Source of the DNA: Methylomonas lenta
GTDB lineage: Bacteria > Pseudomonadota > Gammaproteobacteria > Methylococcales > Methylomonadaceae
DNA length: 34,140 nt
NCBI RefSeq assembly: GCF_001644015.1
Contig: NZ_LUUI01000170.1
Location: 1 to 34,140 of the forward strand
Direction: 5' to 3'
Of the stretch, positions 1-7,850 are shown piece by piece. Within the stretch, counting starts at the first letter, position 1. Each line of letters opens with the position of its first letter. Under the pieces are notes generated by a model, which ran no database searches, was not told where the DNA came from, and was given only the letters and a program-made list of their open reading frames with translations. Position numbers and translations under genes: made by a program.

Positions 1-70
1 CACAGGATTCTTGCATATGATATTCCATGCATATTCCTTAACCATCGCGGCATAGCATCACGAGCACTGG

Positions 71-92
71 ATGCCCGCTTCCCAGCGGGCAT
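71..92. repeat. REP-like perfect palindrome
   Basis: A perfect 9-bp inverted repeat (ATGCCCGCT / AGCGGGCAT) with a 4-base loop lies 56 bases beyond the 3' end of rimO. Its flanks (TGG before, GAC after) resemble extragenic palindromes that are scattered through many proteobacterial genomes. It has no T-run on either side, so it is a poor intrinsic terminator, although it could still block 3' exonucleases on the rimO transcript. Calling it REP-like is inference; a genome-wide count would settle it. Confidence 0.45.
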
Positions 93-148
93 GACAGACT
101 TTTCCGGTTTAGCTGAAGAAACCTAACTATCAGGTTAGATTATGACCC

Positions 149-1459
149 CTAGATCAGTCTTGCCCATAAATCATATTCATCGGCTTCTTCTATTTCCACC
201 TCAACGAAATCACCCACTTTCAAATGGGTTGCACCATCGATGAAAACTTGACCATCAATTTCCGGCGCATCGCTTTTACTACGTGCGACGGCCCCTTCCT
301 CAACCACCTCGTCAATCAGCACGGTTTCACGCCCGCCCACTCTACCCAATAAACGGTCAGCACTAATGCCGGCCTGGTGCTCCATAAAGCGAGCCAACCG
401 CTCTTGCTTGACTGCCTCCGGCACAGAATCAGGCAGCTCATTAGCCGCCGCACCTTTGACTGGTGAATAGGCAAAACAACCCACTCTATCCATTTTCGCT
501 TCTGTTAAAAATTGCAGCAACTCTTCAAACTCCTGCTCAGTTTCGCCGGGAAACCCGACTATGAAAGTACTACGTATCGTTAAATCGGGGCAAATACTGC
601 GCCAGGCCCGAATCCGTTCCAGATTATTTTCCGCAGCCGCCGGCCGTTTCATCAGTTTTAGAATTCGGCTGTTGGCATGCTGAAATGGAATATCCAGATA
701 GGGCAGAATTTTGCCAGCCGCCATCAAAGGAACAACATCATCAACATGCGGATAAGGATAGACGTAGTGCATACGCACCCAAACGTCCAATTCACCTAAC
801 GCTTCTGCCAAATCATAAAAACGGCTTTGTACATCTCGCCCACGCCACGAGCGCTGTTGGTATTTCAAATCCAAGCCGTAGGCGCTGGTGTCTTGCGACA
901 CAATGAGCAATTCCTTAACGCCAGCATCAACCAGTTTTTCGGCTTCCAGCATCACGTCATCAATCGGCCGACTAACCAAGTCACCGCGCATGGAAGGAAT
1001 AATGCAAAATGTACAACGATGATTACAACCTTCTGAAATTTTTAAATATGCGTAATGATCTGGTGTGAGCTTGATACCTTGCGGCGGCAATAAATCCAAA
1101 AACGGATTGTGCATCGGCGGCAAATGCTCATGCACCGCTGCGACGACCTCGTCGGTAGCGTGGGCGCCGGTAATCTTTAACACTTGCGGATGGCGGGCCA
1201 AAATCTCATCCTGTCGCGCGCCCAGACAACCCGTGACAATTACCCGACCGTTTTCCGCCAAAGCCTCACCGATGCTATCTAATGATTCCTCCACTGCCGC
1301 GTCAATAAAACCGCAGGTATTGACGATCACCAAATCGGAATCTTTGTAGTTAGGCGAGACTTGGTAACCCTCGCTACGCAAGCGGGTCAAAATTTGCTCA
1401 CTATCGACCAAGGCTTTTGGACAGCCCAGACTGATAAATCCAACGCGGGGGTTACTCAT
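149..1459 (-). CDS. rimO: Ribosomal protein S12 methylthiotransferase RimO
   Basis: Radical-SAM enzyme that adds a beta-methylthio group to a conserved aspartate of ribosomal protein S12. At 436 residues it has the usual length. The N-terminal methylthiotransferase domain has the three cluster cysteines C13, C49 and C78. The radical-SAM motif is CNHRCTFC (C145, C149, C152), and a C-terminal TRAM-like domain follows from about residue 370. ATG start with a GAGA ribosome site about 8 bases upstream. It begins 27 bases after the dsrC stop, so it is probably the last gene of the gdx-tusB-dsrC-rimO transcript. Family assignment is firm; operon membership is inferred from spacing. Confidence 0.95.
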   Translation of the reverse strand: MSNPRVGFISLGCPKALVDSEQILTRLRSEGYQVSPNYKDSDLVIVNTCGFIDAAVEESLDSIGEALAENGRVIVTGCLGARQDEILARHPQVLKITGAHATDEVVAAVHEHLPPMHNPFLDLLPPQGIKLTPDHYAYLKISEGCNHRCTFCIIPSMRGDLVSRPIDDVMLEAEKLVDAGVKELLIVSQDTSAYGLDLKYQQRSWRGRDVQSRFYDLAEALGELDVWVRMHYVYPYPHVDDVVPLMAAGKILPYLDIPFQHANSRILKLMKRPAAAENNLERIRAWRSICPDLTIRSTFIVGFPGETEQEFEELLQFLTEAKMDRVGCFAYSPVKGAAANELPDSVPEAVKQERLARFMEHQAGISADRLLGRVGGRETVLIDEVVEEGAVARSKSDAPEIDGQVFIDGATHLKVGDFVEVEIEEADEYDLWARLI

Positions 1460-1486
1460 GCAATATTCTCTATATTTTTAATTGAA

Positions 1487-1819
1487 TTACAAACAGGTAG
1501 GCGGCTTAGGTAAACCAGCCAATTTACAGGCGTATTTTAAAGGTCCTGCAGGAAATAGTTTCTGCAGATAGCGGCTGCTGGCTTTATCTTCACCCAGTTT
1601 TTTGCGTATCGCAGCAGCAAACATGCGAGCATTGGGCAAGTGTTGATACTGAAAATAATAGTCGCGAATAAACCATAAAATCTCCCAGTGTGCCGGACTG
1701 ATTTCGATGTTATTCAGCCGCGCTAGTTCTTCGGCAACCCGTTCATTCCAAAGCCCTGCGTCGCGCAAAAAACCATCAGCACTGGTTTTCAGAGACATGC
1801 CATCAACCATTAGCACCAT
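1487..1819 (-). CDS. dsrC: DsrC/TusE family sulfur carrier, two-cysteine type
   Basis: Small sulfur carrier of the DsrC/TusE family, 110 residues. The conserved AHWEIL, SRYLQKLFP and GLPKPP stretches are present. The C-terminal arm ends in C-x10-C-L. The penultimate cysteine is the universal persulfide site. The second cysteine, ten residues upstream, is typical of DsrC and missing from E. coli-type TusE, which functions in tRNA 2-thiouridine synthesis. The preferred start is the ATG at 1819, which overlaps tusB by 10 bases and matches the family N-terminus; ATGs at 1810 and 1798 are alternatives. Directly downstream of a tusB/dsrH gene, so sulfur relay is the likely role. Whether it serves tRNA thiolation, sulfur oxidation or redox sensing cannot be told from sequence. 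Confidence 0.88.
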   Translation of the reverse strand: MVLMVDGMSLKTSADGFLRDAGLWNERVAEELARLNNIEISPAHWEILWFIRDYYFQYQHLPNARMFAAAIRKKLGEDKASSRYLQKLFPAGPLKYACKLAGLPKPPTCL

Positions 1820-2103
1820 GTATGAATGACAGGATGTTTTACAGTTAGTTCTACTAAACCCGGATAATCGATAGCCAGAACACCTGGCAGCAATTTTTGC
1901 CGCTCTATACCCTGCATGGCTAGCACATCCTGTAATACATAAACATCACAACCCTGCGACAACAGTTGATTTAGCTGTGTATTGTCTTGATGCCCAGCAA
2001 TGGCAGCCCAGGCCGAACCGGCTTGCAAGACTACACTATCCTTGCTTGCGATACGTTCTACCAAGGCTTGTGACAAGCATGAGTCTGCTATTAGATGCAA
2101 CAT
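1810..2103 (-). CDS. tusB: TusB/DsrH family sulfur-relay subunit
   Basis: 97-residue member of the TusB/DsrH family. It starts MLHLI and ends with the family signature IDYPGLVELTVKHP followed by a tryptophan, closely matching the end of E. coli TusB. TusB normally works in a hetero-oligomer with TusC and TusD, passing persulfide to TusE for 2-thiouridine modification at the tRNA wobble base. Neither tusC nor tusD is present; the upstream gene is instead a small multidrug-resistance type transporter. Its ATG overlaps the transporter stop by one base (TAATG), and its 3' end overlaps dsrC by 10 bases, so the three are probably translationally coupled. Confidence 0.85.
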   Translation of the reverse strand: MLHLIADSCLSQALVERIASKDSVVLQAGSAWAAIAGHQDNTQLNQLLSQGCDVYVLQDVLAMQGIERQKLLPGVLAIDYPGLVELTVKHPVIHTWC

Positions 2104-2423
2104 TAATCAACGTGGGTTAGTTTTAAGCCGGCGATACCAATCACAATCATCATAATAGAAGCCAAACGAACCCAGTCGGATGACTCCTTAAATAAAAAAA
2201 TACCAATGATAGCCACGCCGACGGCTCCCATACCCGTCCAGACGGCATAGGCCGTGCCCAATGGCAGGGTTTTTAAAGACCACATTAACAAACCAAAGCT
2301 ACCCGCACCGGAGACACAGGTCACCACGCTGGGCCATAATTTACTAAACCCTTCGTTGTATTTAAGACTTAAAGCAAAAATAATTTCCGAACAACCCGCA
2401 GTAAACAATAACAACCACCCCAT
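2103..2423 (-). CDS. gdx: SMR-family transporter, Gdx/SugE-like guanidinium exporter
   Basis: Small four-helix membrane protein of about 106 residues. It shows the SugE/Gdx pattern: AGCSEI with the essential membrane glutamate in helix 1, LPLGTAYAVWTGMGAVG in helix 3, and a C-terminal GLKLTH. Gdx proteins export guanidinium by proton antiport. The ATG at 2423 is chosen because AAGGG precedes it by about 8 bases; an upstream TTG at 2447 falls inside a TTGTGCACAA palindrome and lacks a ribosome site. No guanidine riboswitch is recognisable in the short upstream region. First gene of the tusB-dsrC unit, an unusual partner for sulfur-relay genes. Confidence 0.85.
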   Translation of the reverse strand: MGWLLLFTAGCSEIIFALSLKYNEGFSKLWPSVVTCVSGAGSFGLLMWSLKTLPLGTAYAVWTGMGAVGVAIIGIFLFKESSDWVRLASIMMIVIGIAGLKLTHVD

Positions 2424-2437
2424 CAAGATACCCTTTT

Positions 2438-2447
2438 TTGTGCACAA
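2438..2447. promoter_or_regulatory. Palindrome in the gdx/ycgR divergent intergenic region
   Basis: A perfect 10-bp palindrome, TTGTGCACAA, lies 15 bases upstream of the chosen gdx start. A second short inverted repeat (GCTAT / ATAGC at 2456-2471) follows. Both sit in the 82-base gap that separates the divergent gdx and ycgR genes. They are candidate operator sites for either gene, but short palindromes are common and no regulator is encoded nearby. Confidence 0.25.
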
Positions 2448-2505
2448 TGTTTCCAGCTATTTTACAATAGCCCCATTATTAATCAGCAACAATTAACATC
2501 TTTTA

Positions 2506-3252
2506 ATGGCATCAGACTCGGATTACCTAGTTAAGAACGCTAAAGTAGTGTTTAACCACTTTAATGAGCTGTTAACTAAAAAGTGCCTAATCTCTGCGCA
2601 TTTTGGTGATAGGAATACCTCTTTTTTGACCATGATCGTTGATCTGGACAAAAAAAATAATCTCATCAAGCTGGACTGCGGACCTTCAGAAGCTGTGGAT
2701 AAACAATTGCTGGAGTCGAGCAAGGTATTATTCCGCACTGAAGTAGATGGTATCAAGGTATCATTCAGCGGCAAAAGCATTACAAAAGTAAAGACTGGCA
2801 GCGATTGGGCTTTCTGCATGCCAATACCTGACGATATTTTCTGGCTGCAGCGGCGACAGTTTTATCGAGTAAAAATCCCATTTTCCCATTCATCCAGTTT
2901 TTGCCGGTTAAATTTACAACTAGCCGAGTCTGACGAGCCGGGACAAAGCATTACTTTTCAACTGTGCGATCTCAGCATCACTGGCTTTTCATTTTTCAAT
3001 ATCGATCCCAAATGGAGCGAGCAACTGCAGCCTGACACAGAATTCCATGACTGCAACCTACATCTAAATAATGGCAACCAGGCTTTAGTTTCTTTTGTGA
3101 TCAAAAACAACATCCAGGTACGCTCTAGCTCGGTGACCTGGCAAAATAGAATCGGTTGCTTATTTATTACTGTACCTGCAAGCTTTGAAACCAATATTCA
3201 GCGCTATATGCAGGATATTGAACTACAACAAAAAAACATCGGCCTAAACTAG
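2506..3252 (+). CDS. ycgR: YcgR-like PilZ-domain c-di-GMP receptor
   Basis: 248-residue cytoplasmic protein with a YcgR-type N-terminal domain (about residues 10-105) followed by a PilZ domain (about 112-235). The c-di-GMP-binding motifs are visible: RRQFYR at 116-121 (RxxxR) and DLSITG at 155-160 (DxSxxG). YcgR proteins bind c-di-GMP and, in enterobacteria, slow the flagellar motor. No flagellar genes are near, so a motility role is inferred from family only; control of surface polysaccharide output is another possibility given the locus downstream. ATG start without a good ribosome site. Convincing as a PilZ receptor; the gene symbol denotes family, not proven function. Confidence 0.85.
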   Translation: MASDSDYLVKNAKVVFNHFNELLTKKCLISAHFGDRNTSFLTMIVDLDKKNNLIKLDCGPSEAVDKQLLESSKVLFRTEVDGIKVSFSGKSITKVKTGSDWAFCMPIPDDIFWLQRRQFYRVKIPFSHSSSFCRLNLQLAESDEPGQSITFQLCDLSITGFSFFNIDPKWSEQLQPDTEFHDCNLHLNNGNQALVSFVIKNNIQVRSSSVTWQNRIGCLFITVPASFETNIQRYMQDIELQQKNIGLN

Positions 3253-3274
3253 GCAAAACCCATTATTTCCTCGC

Positions 3275-3289
3275 TTGCTGAGGCAGCAA
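3275..3289 (+). terminator. Short stem-loop after ycgR
   Basis: A perfect 6-bp stem (TTGCTG / CAGCAA) with a 3-base loop lies 23 bases after the ycgR stop; the pairing can be extended outward with a two-base bulge. There is no T-run, so it would be a weak intrinsic terminator at best. It lies just upstream of the mfd promoter candidate. Confidence 0.25.
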
Positions 3290-3303
3290 TAGCGTATCGC
3301 GTT

Positions 3304-3309
3304 TATAAT
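3304..3309 (+). promoter_or_regulatory. Candidate -10 element for mfd
   Basis: A consensus TATAAT lies 30 bases before the chosen mfd ATG. The expected -35 position has no good TTGACA match, so this rests on the -10 hexamer and its position alone. Confidence 0.4.
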
Positions 3310-3338
3310 TAAGCCACTATTTGCTTACCGAAACTGCA

Positions 3339-6300
3339 ATGCCGTCATCAATACCGCTTACATCACGCCTGCCCAAGTCCGCTGACAGCCCAATTTACTG
3401 GAGCGGATTAACCGGCTGCGGCGACTCACTGGCACTCGCCACCACCATAGCCCAGGAAAATCGCCTACTGGTCATCATTACCCCAGACACGCAAACAGCG
3501 CTAAGACTGGAACATGAGCTGGCCTTTTTCCTCAATGACAGCCTGCCTATTCTGCATTTTCCCGACTGGGAAACCCTGCCCTACGATGTTTTTTCACCTC
3601 TGCCGGAAATCATTTCCGAACGGCTACGCGCCTTAGCATTATTACCAGAAACCAAGCGTGGCGCCCTGATCGTTTCCGTTTCCACCCTGATGCACCGCTT
3701 AGCCCCTCGTGAGCATGTACTAGCGCACAGCTTTGCCATAGAAGTGGGCGGTAGCTTAAACCTGGAGCTTACTCGCAGTAAATTGGAAGCTGTCGGTTAC
3801 CAATGCGTTTCACAAGTTTATCAGCACGGCGAATTTGCTGTGCGCGGTTCGATTCTGGATTTGTTTCCGATGGGTAGCAAACAGCCTTATCGAATTGAAT
3901 TATTCGATGACGATGTGGAATCGATACGCAGTTTCGACCCCGACACACAAATGTCGCAAGCCAAAATGGACAAAATCGAGCTATTCCCAGCCCGCGAATT
4001 TCCATTTACCGATGAGGCCATCAAACATTTTCGGCAAGCATTTCGTGAGCAGTTTCCGGAATCGTCTCCCAAAAACCCGTTATATGTAGACATTTCCAAA
4101 CAGATCGCCCCGGCCGGCATAGAATATTACCTGCCACTGTTTGTTGAACATACCGAATCATTATTCGCCTATTTACCCAAAAGCGCTTTATTTGTGTTGC
4201 CGACCGGTTTTACCGAGCATGCCCAACGCTTTTACAACGAAATCGAAGAGCGCTATCAGCAACGTAAATACGATACCGACCGACCGTTGTTACCTCCCAC
4301 AAGATTATTTTTATCCGCGGCTGAAATTAAACAACATAGCGCAAACTTTAGCCGCATCATGCTGGACAATCAGGCTGAGCAATCTGCAGCGTTTCATTGT
4401 AAAAGCCTACCAGACCTTGCCATAGACAATCGATTGAAAGAACCGGCACAACAATTGCGCCAATTCATCGAAAGCTTTAGCGGCAAAATCCTGTTCGTCG
4501 CCGAAACCGCCGGCCATCGTGAAGGCCTGCTCGACAAACTCAAAAGCGTCAAACTAAGCGCCAAACAAATCCACAGCTGGCCCGAGTTTCTGCAATCCGA
4601 GGAATCACCCTGCATCGTCATCGCACCGATGGATCAAGGCTTATGGCTTGATCCATCCTCGACCGCCACGGAACACGGAAGTGCATCGAATCATCAGGAT
4701 ACATTGACGCCGACCGCCATGGAAGGCGGGAGTGCGGCAAATTGTCTGGAACAATTGCCGCCGATTGCCATCATTACCGAAAGCCAACTCAGCGGCTCCA
4801 AAGCTCAGCAAAGACGCAGACGCCGGCAATCCGCCGCCCGTGAGCTGGAAAATATCTTCAACAACCTTAACGAGCTCAGCATAGGCTCGCCAGTGGTGCA
4901 TCAGGAACACGGTGTTGGTCGTTATCTGGGCTTACAAACCTTAACTGTCGGCGATATTGAAGCTGAATTTTTAATGCTGGAGTATGCCAATAAAGATAAA
5001 TTGTATGTGCCCGTCTCCTCGCTACAACTTATCGGCCGCTACAGCGGTGTCAGTGCAGAAAATGCCCCACTGCATAAACTCGGCACCGAACAATGGAGCA
5101 AAGCCAAGAAAAAGGCCATGGAACGGGCGCGGGATGTCGCTGCCGAGTTGCTGGACATACACGCTAAACGCGCCGCTAGACTAGGCTTTGCTTTTAAAAT
5201 CGACAACAGTGATTACGAAGCCTTTGCCGCCGGCTTTCCTTTTGAAGAAACCCCCGACCAACTCAGTGCGATTGAGGCTATTTTGCACGACATGACAGCC
5301 ACTCAACCGATGGACAGAGTGGTCTGCGGTGACGTGGGTTTCGGCAAAACCGAGGTCGCCATGCGCGCAGCCTTCCTTGCCGTACAAAGCAACAAGCAAG
5401 TAGCAGTCTTAGTGCCGACCACTTTACTAGCTCAGCAACATTACCAAAACTTCCGCGACCGCTTTGCAGACTGGCCGGTGCGTATCGAAGTGATGTCGCG
5501 TTTCGTCACCGCCAAACAGCAAAAAATCGTTACCGATGAACTGGCTGAAGGCAAAGTCGATATCATCATCGGCACCCACAAATTGCTATCCAAAGACATG
5601 AAATATCAAGCCCTGGGCTTGGTGATCATCGACGAAGAGCACCGTTTCGGCGTCACCCAAAAAGAACATTTCAAAAAGCTGCGCTACGAACTGGATATGC
5701 TAACGTTGACGGCAACACCGATTCCACGCACCTTAAATATGGCCATGGCCGGCTTGCGGGATATCTCCATTATCGCTACCCCGCCACCCAATCGTCACGC
5801 CATCAAAACCTTCATCACGAAATGGATAGACTCGCAAGTTCAGGAAGCCTGCCAGCGCGAGATCAAACGCGGCGGACAAGTGTTTTTCCTGCACAACGAC
5901 GTCAAAAGCATGGATAAAATGGCCCGCGAACTTGAAACACTGGTGCCCGAAGCCCGCATAAAAATTGCCCATGGCCAAATGGCCGAACGCGAACTTGAAC
6001 AAATCATGCTGGATTTTTATCACCAGCGTTTTAACCTACTGATTGCCAGTACCATTATCGAAAGCGGCATCGATATCCCTAGCGCCAACACCATCGTCAT
6101 CAACCGCGCCGATAAACTGGGCCTGGCACAGTTACACCAATTGCGTGGCCGGGTCGGTCGCTCGCATCACCGCGCCTACGCTTACTGCATTGTGCCGCCC
6201 AAATCGTTAATGACCAAAGACGCCATCAAACGGCTGGAAGCCTTTGAAACCTCCGGCGAACTGGGAGCCGGCTTCATGCTGTCCTCGCACGATATGGAAA

Positions 6301-6887
6301 TTCGTGGTGCCGGCGAGCTATTAGGCGATGAACAAAGCGGACAAATTCAGGAAATCGGCTTTACCATGTACACCGAATTACTGGAACGCGCTGTCAAAGC
6401 CTTGCAATCCGGTAAACAACCGGAATTGGATGCACCACTGGATACGGGTCCGGAAGTCGATTTGCAAATAGCGGCCCTGATTCCTGAAGACTACCTACCC
6501 GACATTCATGCCAGACTGGTACTTTACAAGCGCATCGCCAGCGCAGAAACCGAAGACGACTTGCGCAAACTGAAAATTGAAATGATCGATCGTTTTGGCC
6601 TACTGCCGGATCAAGTCAAAGCCCTGTTCGCTATTACCGAACTAAAGCAGCAAGCCGCCCATTTAGGCATCAAGAAAATCGAAGCCCACGCCACTGGCGG
6701 CCGCATTGTGTTTACTGCCAGCCCACAAATCGATACCGGCGAATTAATCAGCATGATACAAAGTCAATCACAGGTGTATAAATTCGATGGCGCGGATAAA
6801 TTACGCTTTAGCCAGGCATTTAAGGATATGGAAGATAAGGTGGTATTTTTAGAAAAACTGTTGGAAAGATTGGCAGTAAAAGAATAG
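3339..6887 (+). CDS. mfd: Transcription-repair coupling factor Mfd
   Basis: DNA translocase that removes stalled RNA polymerase and recruits UvrA. The start is placed at the ATG at 3339 because this matches the E. coli N-terminus (MPxx...LTG); a TTG at 3321 is less likely. The product is 1182 residues against 1148 in E. coli. Visible parts are the UvrB-like N-terminal module (DWETLPYD, DLFPMGS), the CarD-like RNA-polymerase-interacting domain (HQEHGVGRY), helicase motif I GDVGFGKTE near residue 665, DEEHRFG near 764, TATPIPRTLNMAM, QLRGRVGRS, and the C-terminal UvrA-binding region. The extra length is an insertion at about residues 438-473, just before the polymerase-interacting domain, made of two degenerate 17-residue repeats. 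The rest is highly conserved, so the protein is probably functional. Confidence 0.97.
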   Translation: MPSSIPLTSRLPKSADSPIYWSGLTGCGDSLALATTIAQENRLLVIITPDTQTALRLEHELAFFLNDSLPILHFPDWETLPYDVFSPLPEIISERLRALALLPETKRGALIVSVSTLMHRLAPREHVLAHSFAIEVGGSLNLELTRSKLEAVGYQCVSQVYQHGEFAVRGSILDLFPMGSKQPYRIELFDDDVESIRSFDPDTQMSQAKMDKIELFPAREFPFTDEAIKHFRQAFREQFPESSPKNPLYVDISKQIAPAGIEYYLPLFVEHTESLFAYLPKSALFVLPTGFTEHAQRFYNEIEERYQQRKYDTDRPLLPPTRLFLSAAEIKQHSANFSRIMLDNQAEQSAAFHCKSLPDLAIDNRLKEPAQQLRQFIESFSGKILFVAETAGHREGLLDKLKSVKLSAKQIHSWPEFLQSEESPCIVIAPMDQGLWLDPSSTATEHGSASNHQDTLTPTAMEGGSAANCLEQLPPIAIITESQLSGSKAQQRRRRRQSAARELENIFNNLNELSIGSPVVHQEHGVGRYLGLQTLTVGDIEAEFLMLEYANKDKLYVPVSSLQLIGRYSGVSAENAPLHKLGTEQWSKAKKKAMERARDVAAELLDIHAKRAARLGFAFKIDNSDYEAFAAGFPFEETPDQLSAIEAILHDMTATQPMDRVVCGDVGFGKTEVAMRAAFLAVQSNKQVAVLVPTTLLAQQHYQNFRDRFADWPVRIEVMSRFVTAKQQKIVTDELAEGKVDIIIGTHKLLSKDMKYQALGLVIIDEEHRFGVTQKEHFKKLRYELDMLTLTATPIPRTLNMAMAGLRDISIIATPPPNRHAIKTFITKWIDSQVQEACQREIKRGGQVFFLHNDVKSMDKMARELETLVPEARIKIAHGQMAERELEQIMLDFYHQRFNLLIASTIIESGIDIPSANTIVINRADKLGLAQLHQLRGRVGRSHHRAYAYCIVPPKSLMTKDAIKRLEAFETSGELGAGFMLSSHDMEIRGAGELLGDEQSGQIQEIGFTMYTELLERAVKALQSGKQPELDAPLDTGPEVDLQIAALIPEDYLPDIHARLVLYKRIASAETEDDLRKLKIEMIDRFGLLPDQVKALFAITELKQQAAHLGIKKIEAHATGGRIVFTASPQIDTGELISMIQSQSQVYKFDGADKLRFSQAFKDMEDKVVFLEKLLERLAVKE
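4629..4656 (+). repeat. Palindrome at the edge of the Mfd insertion
   Basis: A perfect 10-bp inverted repeat (ATGGATCAAG / CTTGATCCAT) with an 8-base spacer lies inside mfd at the point where the protein departs from the family alignment. It encodes part of PMDQGLWLDP. It directly precedes the 51-base tandem repeat. Confidence 0.6.
4659..4760 (+). repeat. Two 51-base degenerate tandem repeats inside mfd
   Basis: The units 4659-4709 and 4710-4760 align without gaps and share CGACCGCCA, GGAA and AGTGC blocks at the same offsets. Each encodes 17 residues in frame (beginning STATEHGSAS and PTAMEGGSAA). The end of unit 2 also forms an inverted repeat (GCGGCAAATTGT with ACAATTGCCGC, one bulge). 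The segment has no counterpart in E. coli Mfd. Confidence 0.75.
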
Positions 6888-6892
6888 CTTTA

Positions 6893-6911
6893 CCCCGGAT
6901 ACCATCCGGGG
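6893..6911. terminator. Bidirectional stem-loop between mfd and the SDR gene
   Basis: A perfect 8-bp GC-rich stem (CCCCGGAT / ATCCGGGG) with a 3-base loop starts 5 bases after the mfd stop, between two convergent genes. The T-content after it is modest (a TCATTTT lies about 15 bases on). It could end transcription from both sides or be another extragenic palindrome. Confidence 0.5.
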
Positions 6912-6944
6912 CATTCCACTTCAATCATTTTGCTTACATACACA

Positions 6945-7850
6945 TCAAGGCAAGTCGTCAGCATGCAATATGAATTTTCTAGGTTTAAAACCTAAATCGC
7001 GCTCAGCATCCTGATGATCGAAAATCATATCCTTATTCATACGCTGAATCATGGCAAACGACCAACTGCGATAACGCGGGATCAAACGGATTAACAAGAT
7101 AGAAGCCTGCAAAATAAACATCGGGACTTTAAAAAAACGCGGCTTGAATTTCATCGCTTCGAAAACCCGTGTAACCATGTTTTTATAGCTTAAAACCTCA
7201 TCACCCGATAAGTTATAACTCTTATTGGCACTAGCATTAGCAACTAGAGCACTAGCACAAGCCTGTGCAACATCATGGCAATGCACAGGCTGACGCAGAC
7301 CATTGCCCTCCCCCAATAAGGGGAAAAACCTAAATCGCCGAATAAGACGCGCTATTTCGCAAATATTTTTGTCTTTACCTAAGCCGTAAATCAAGGTCGG
7401 GCGTAATATCACAAATTGTATACCATGCTCCTCCGCCCAAGCCTGTAATTTAGCCTCCGCATCAATAAAGCGCAGGGCTAGCAATTTATCGGAAGCTGTT
7501 GATGAGTCTTGCTTGGTAAAACGACTGGTCGATGACAAAACTACGATACGCTGGGCACCACTCTTTTGAATCTGATCCAAATAATCTAACAGCACCCAAA
7601 TTGGCGCCAAACTAATCCAGTAAGCAATAGCCTGCTGACTTACAATCGTAGGCAAAGATTCTATTGAACTCCATCGCACTGAATCACCCACCGGAATTGC
7701 GGCAATTTCTGCTGGCAATGGCATTGGCGACTTAGTAATTTGGCGTGAAAAGGCAATCGCCTGATAATCACTCCCCTGCAACACACGCAACAAAGCCAGA
7801 CCAACATGGCTGGTTGCTCCCAATAACCCAACTGTCTTGATCATACTCAT
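6945..7850 (-). CDS. NAD-dependent epimerase/dehydratase-like extended SDR
   Basis: 301-residue Rossmann protein of the extended short-chain dehydrogenase class. The nucleotide-binding loop GLLGATSHVG lies near the N-terminus, and SSTSRF and LRPTLIYGLGKDKNI follow in the middle. The usual catalytic YxxxK is not found after the SSTS stretch; the segment there reads FIDAEAK, without a tyrosine. Members of this class often sit at the end of O-antigen loci next to rhamnosyl-type glycosyltransferases, as here, and may act on a nucleotide- or lipid-linked sugar. Substrate unknown. The ATG overlaps the preceding glycosyltransferase stop by 4 bases. Last gene of the polysaccharide locus. Confidence 0.75.
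   Translation of the reverse strand: MSMIKTVGLLGATSHVGLALLRVLQGSDYQAIAFSRQITKSPMPLPAEIAAIPVGDSVRWSSIESLPTIVSQQAIAYWISLAPIWVLLDYLDQIQKSGAQRIVVLSSTSRFTKQDSSTASDKLLALRFIDAEAKLQAWAEEHGIQFVILRPTLIYGLGKDKNICEIARLIRRFRFFPLLGEGNGLRQPVHCHDVAQACASALVANASANKSYNLSGDEVLSYKNMVTRVFEAMKFKPRFFKVPMFILQASILLIRLIPRYRSWSFAMIQRMNKDMIFDHQDAERDLGFKPRKFILHADDLP

Noticed and set aside
1487-1819. Naming the gene tusE.
   Set aside because: The second C-terminal cysteine, typical of DsrC and absent from E. coli TusE, is present; the role remains open.
3748-3760. A stretch GGCGGTAGCTTA resembling the ops element that recruits RfaH to polysaccharide operons.
   Set aside because: It lies inside the mfd coding region on the strand opposite to the polysaccharide genes, and the 3' part of the element does not match.
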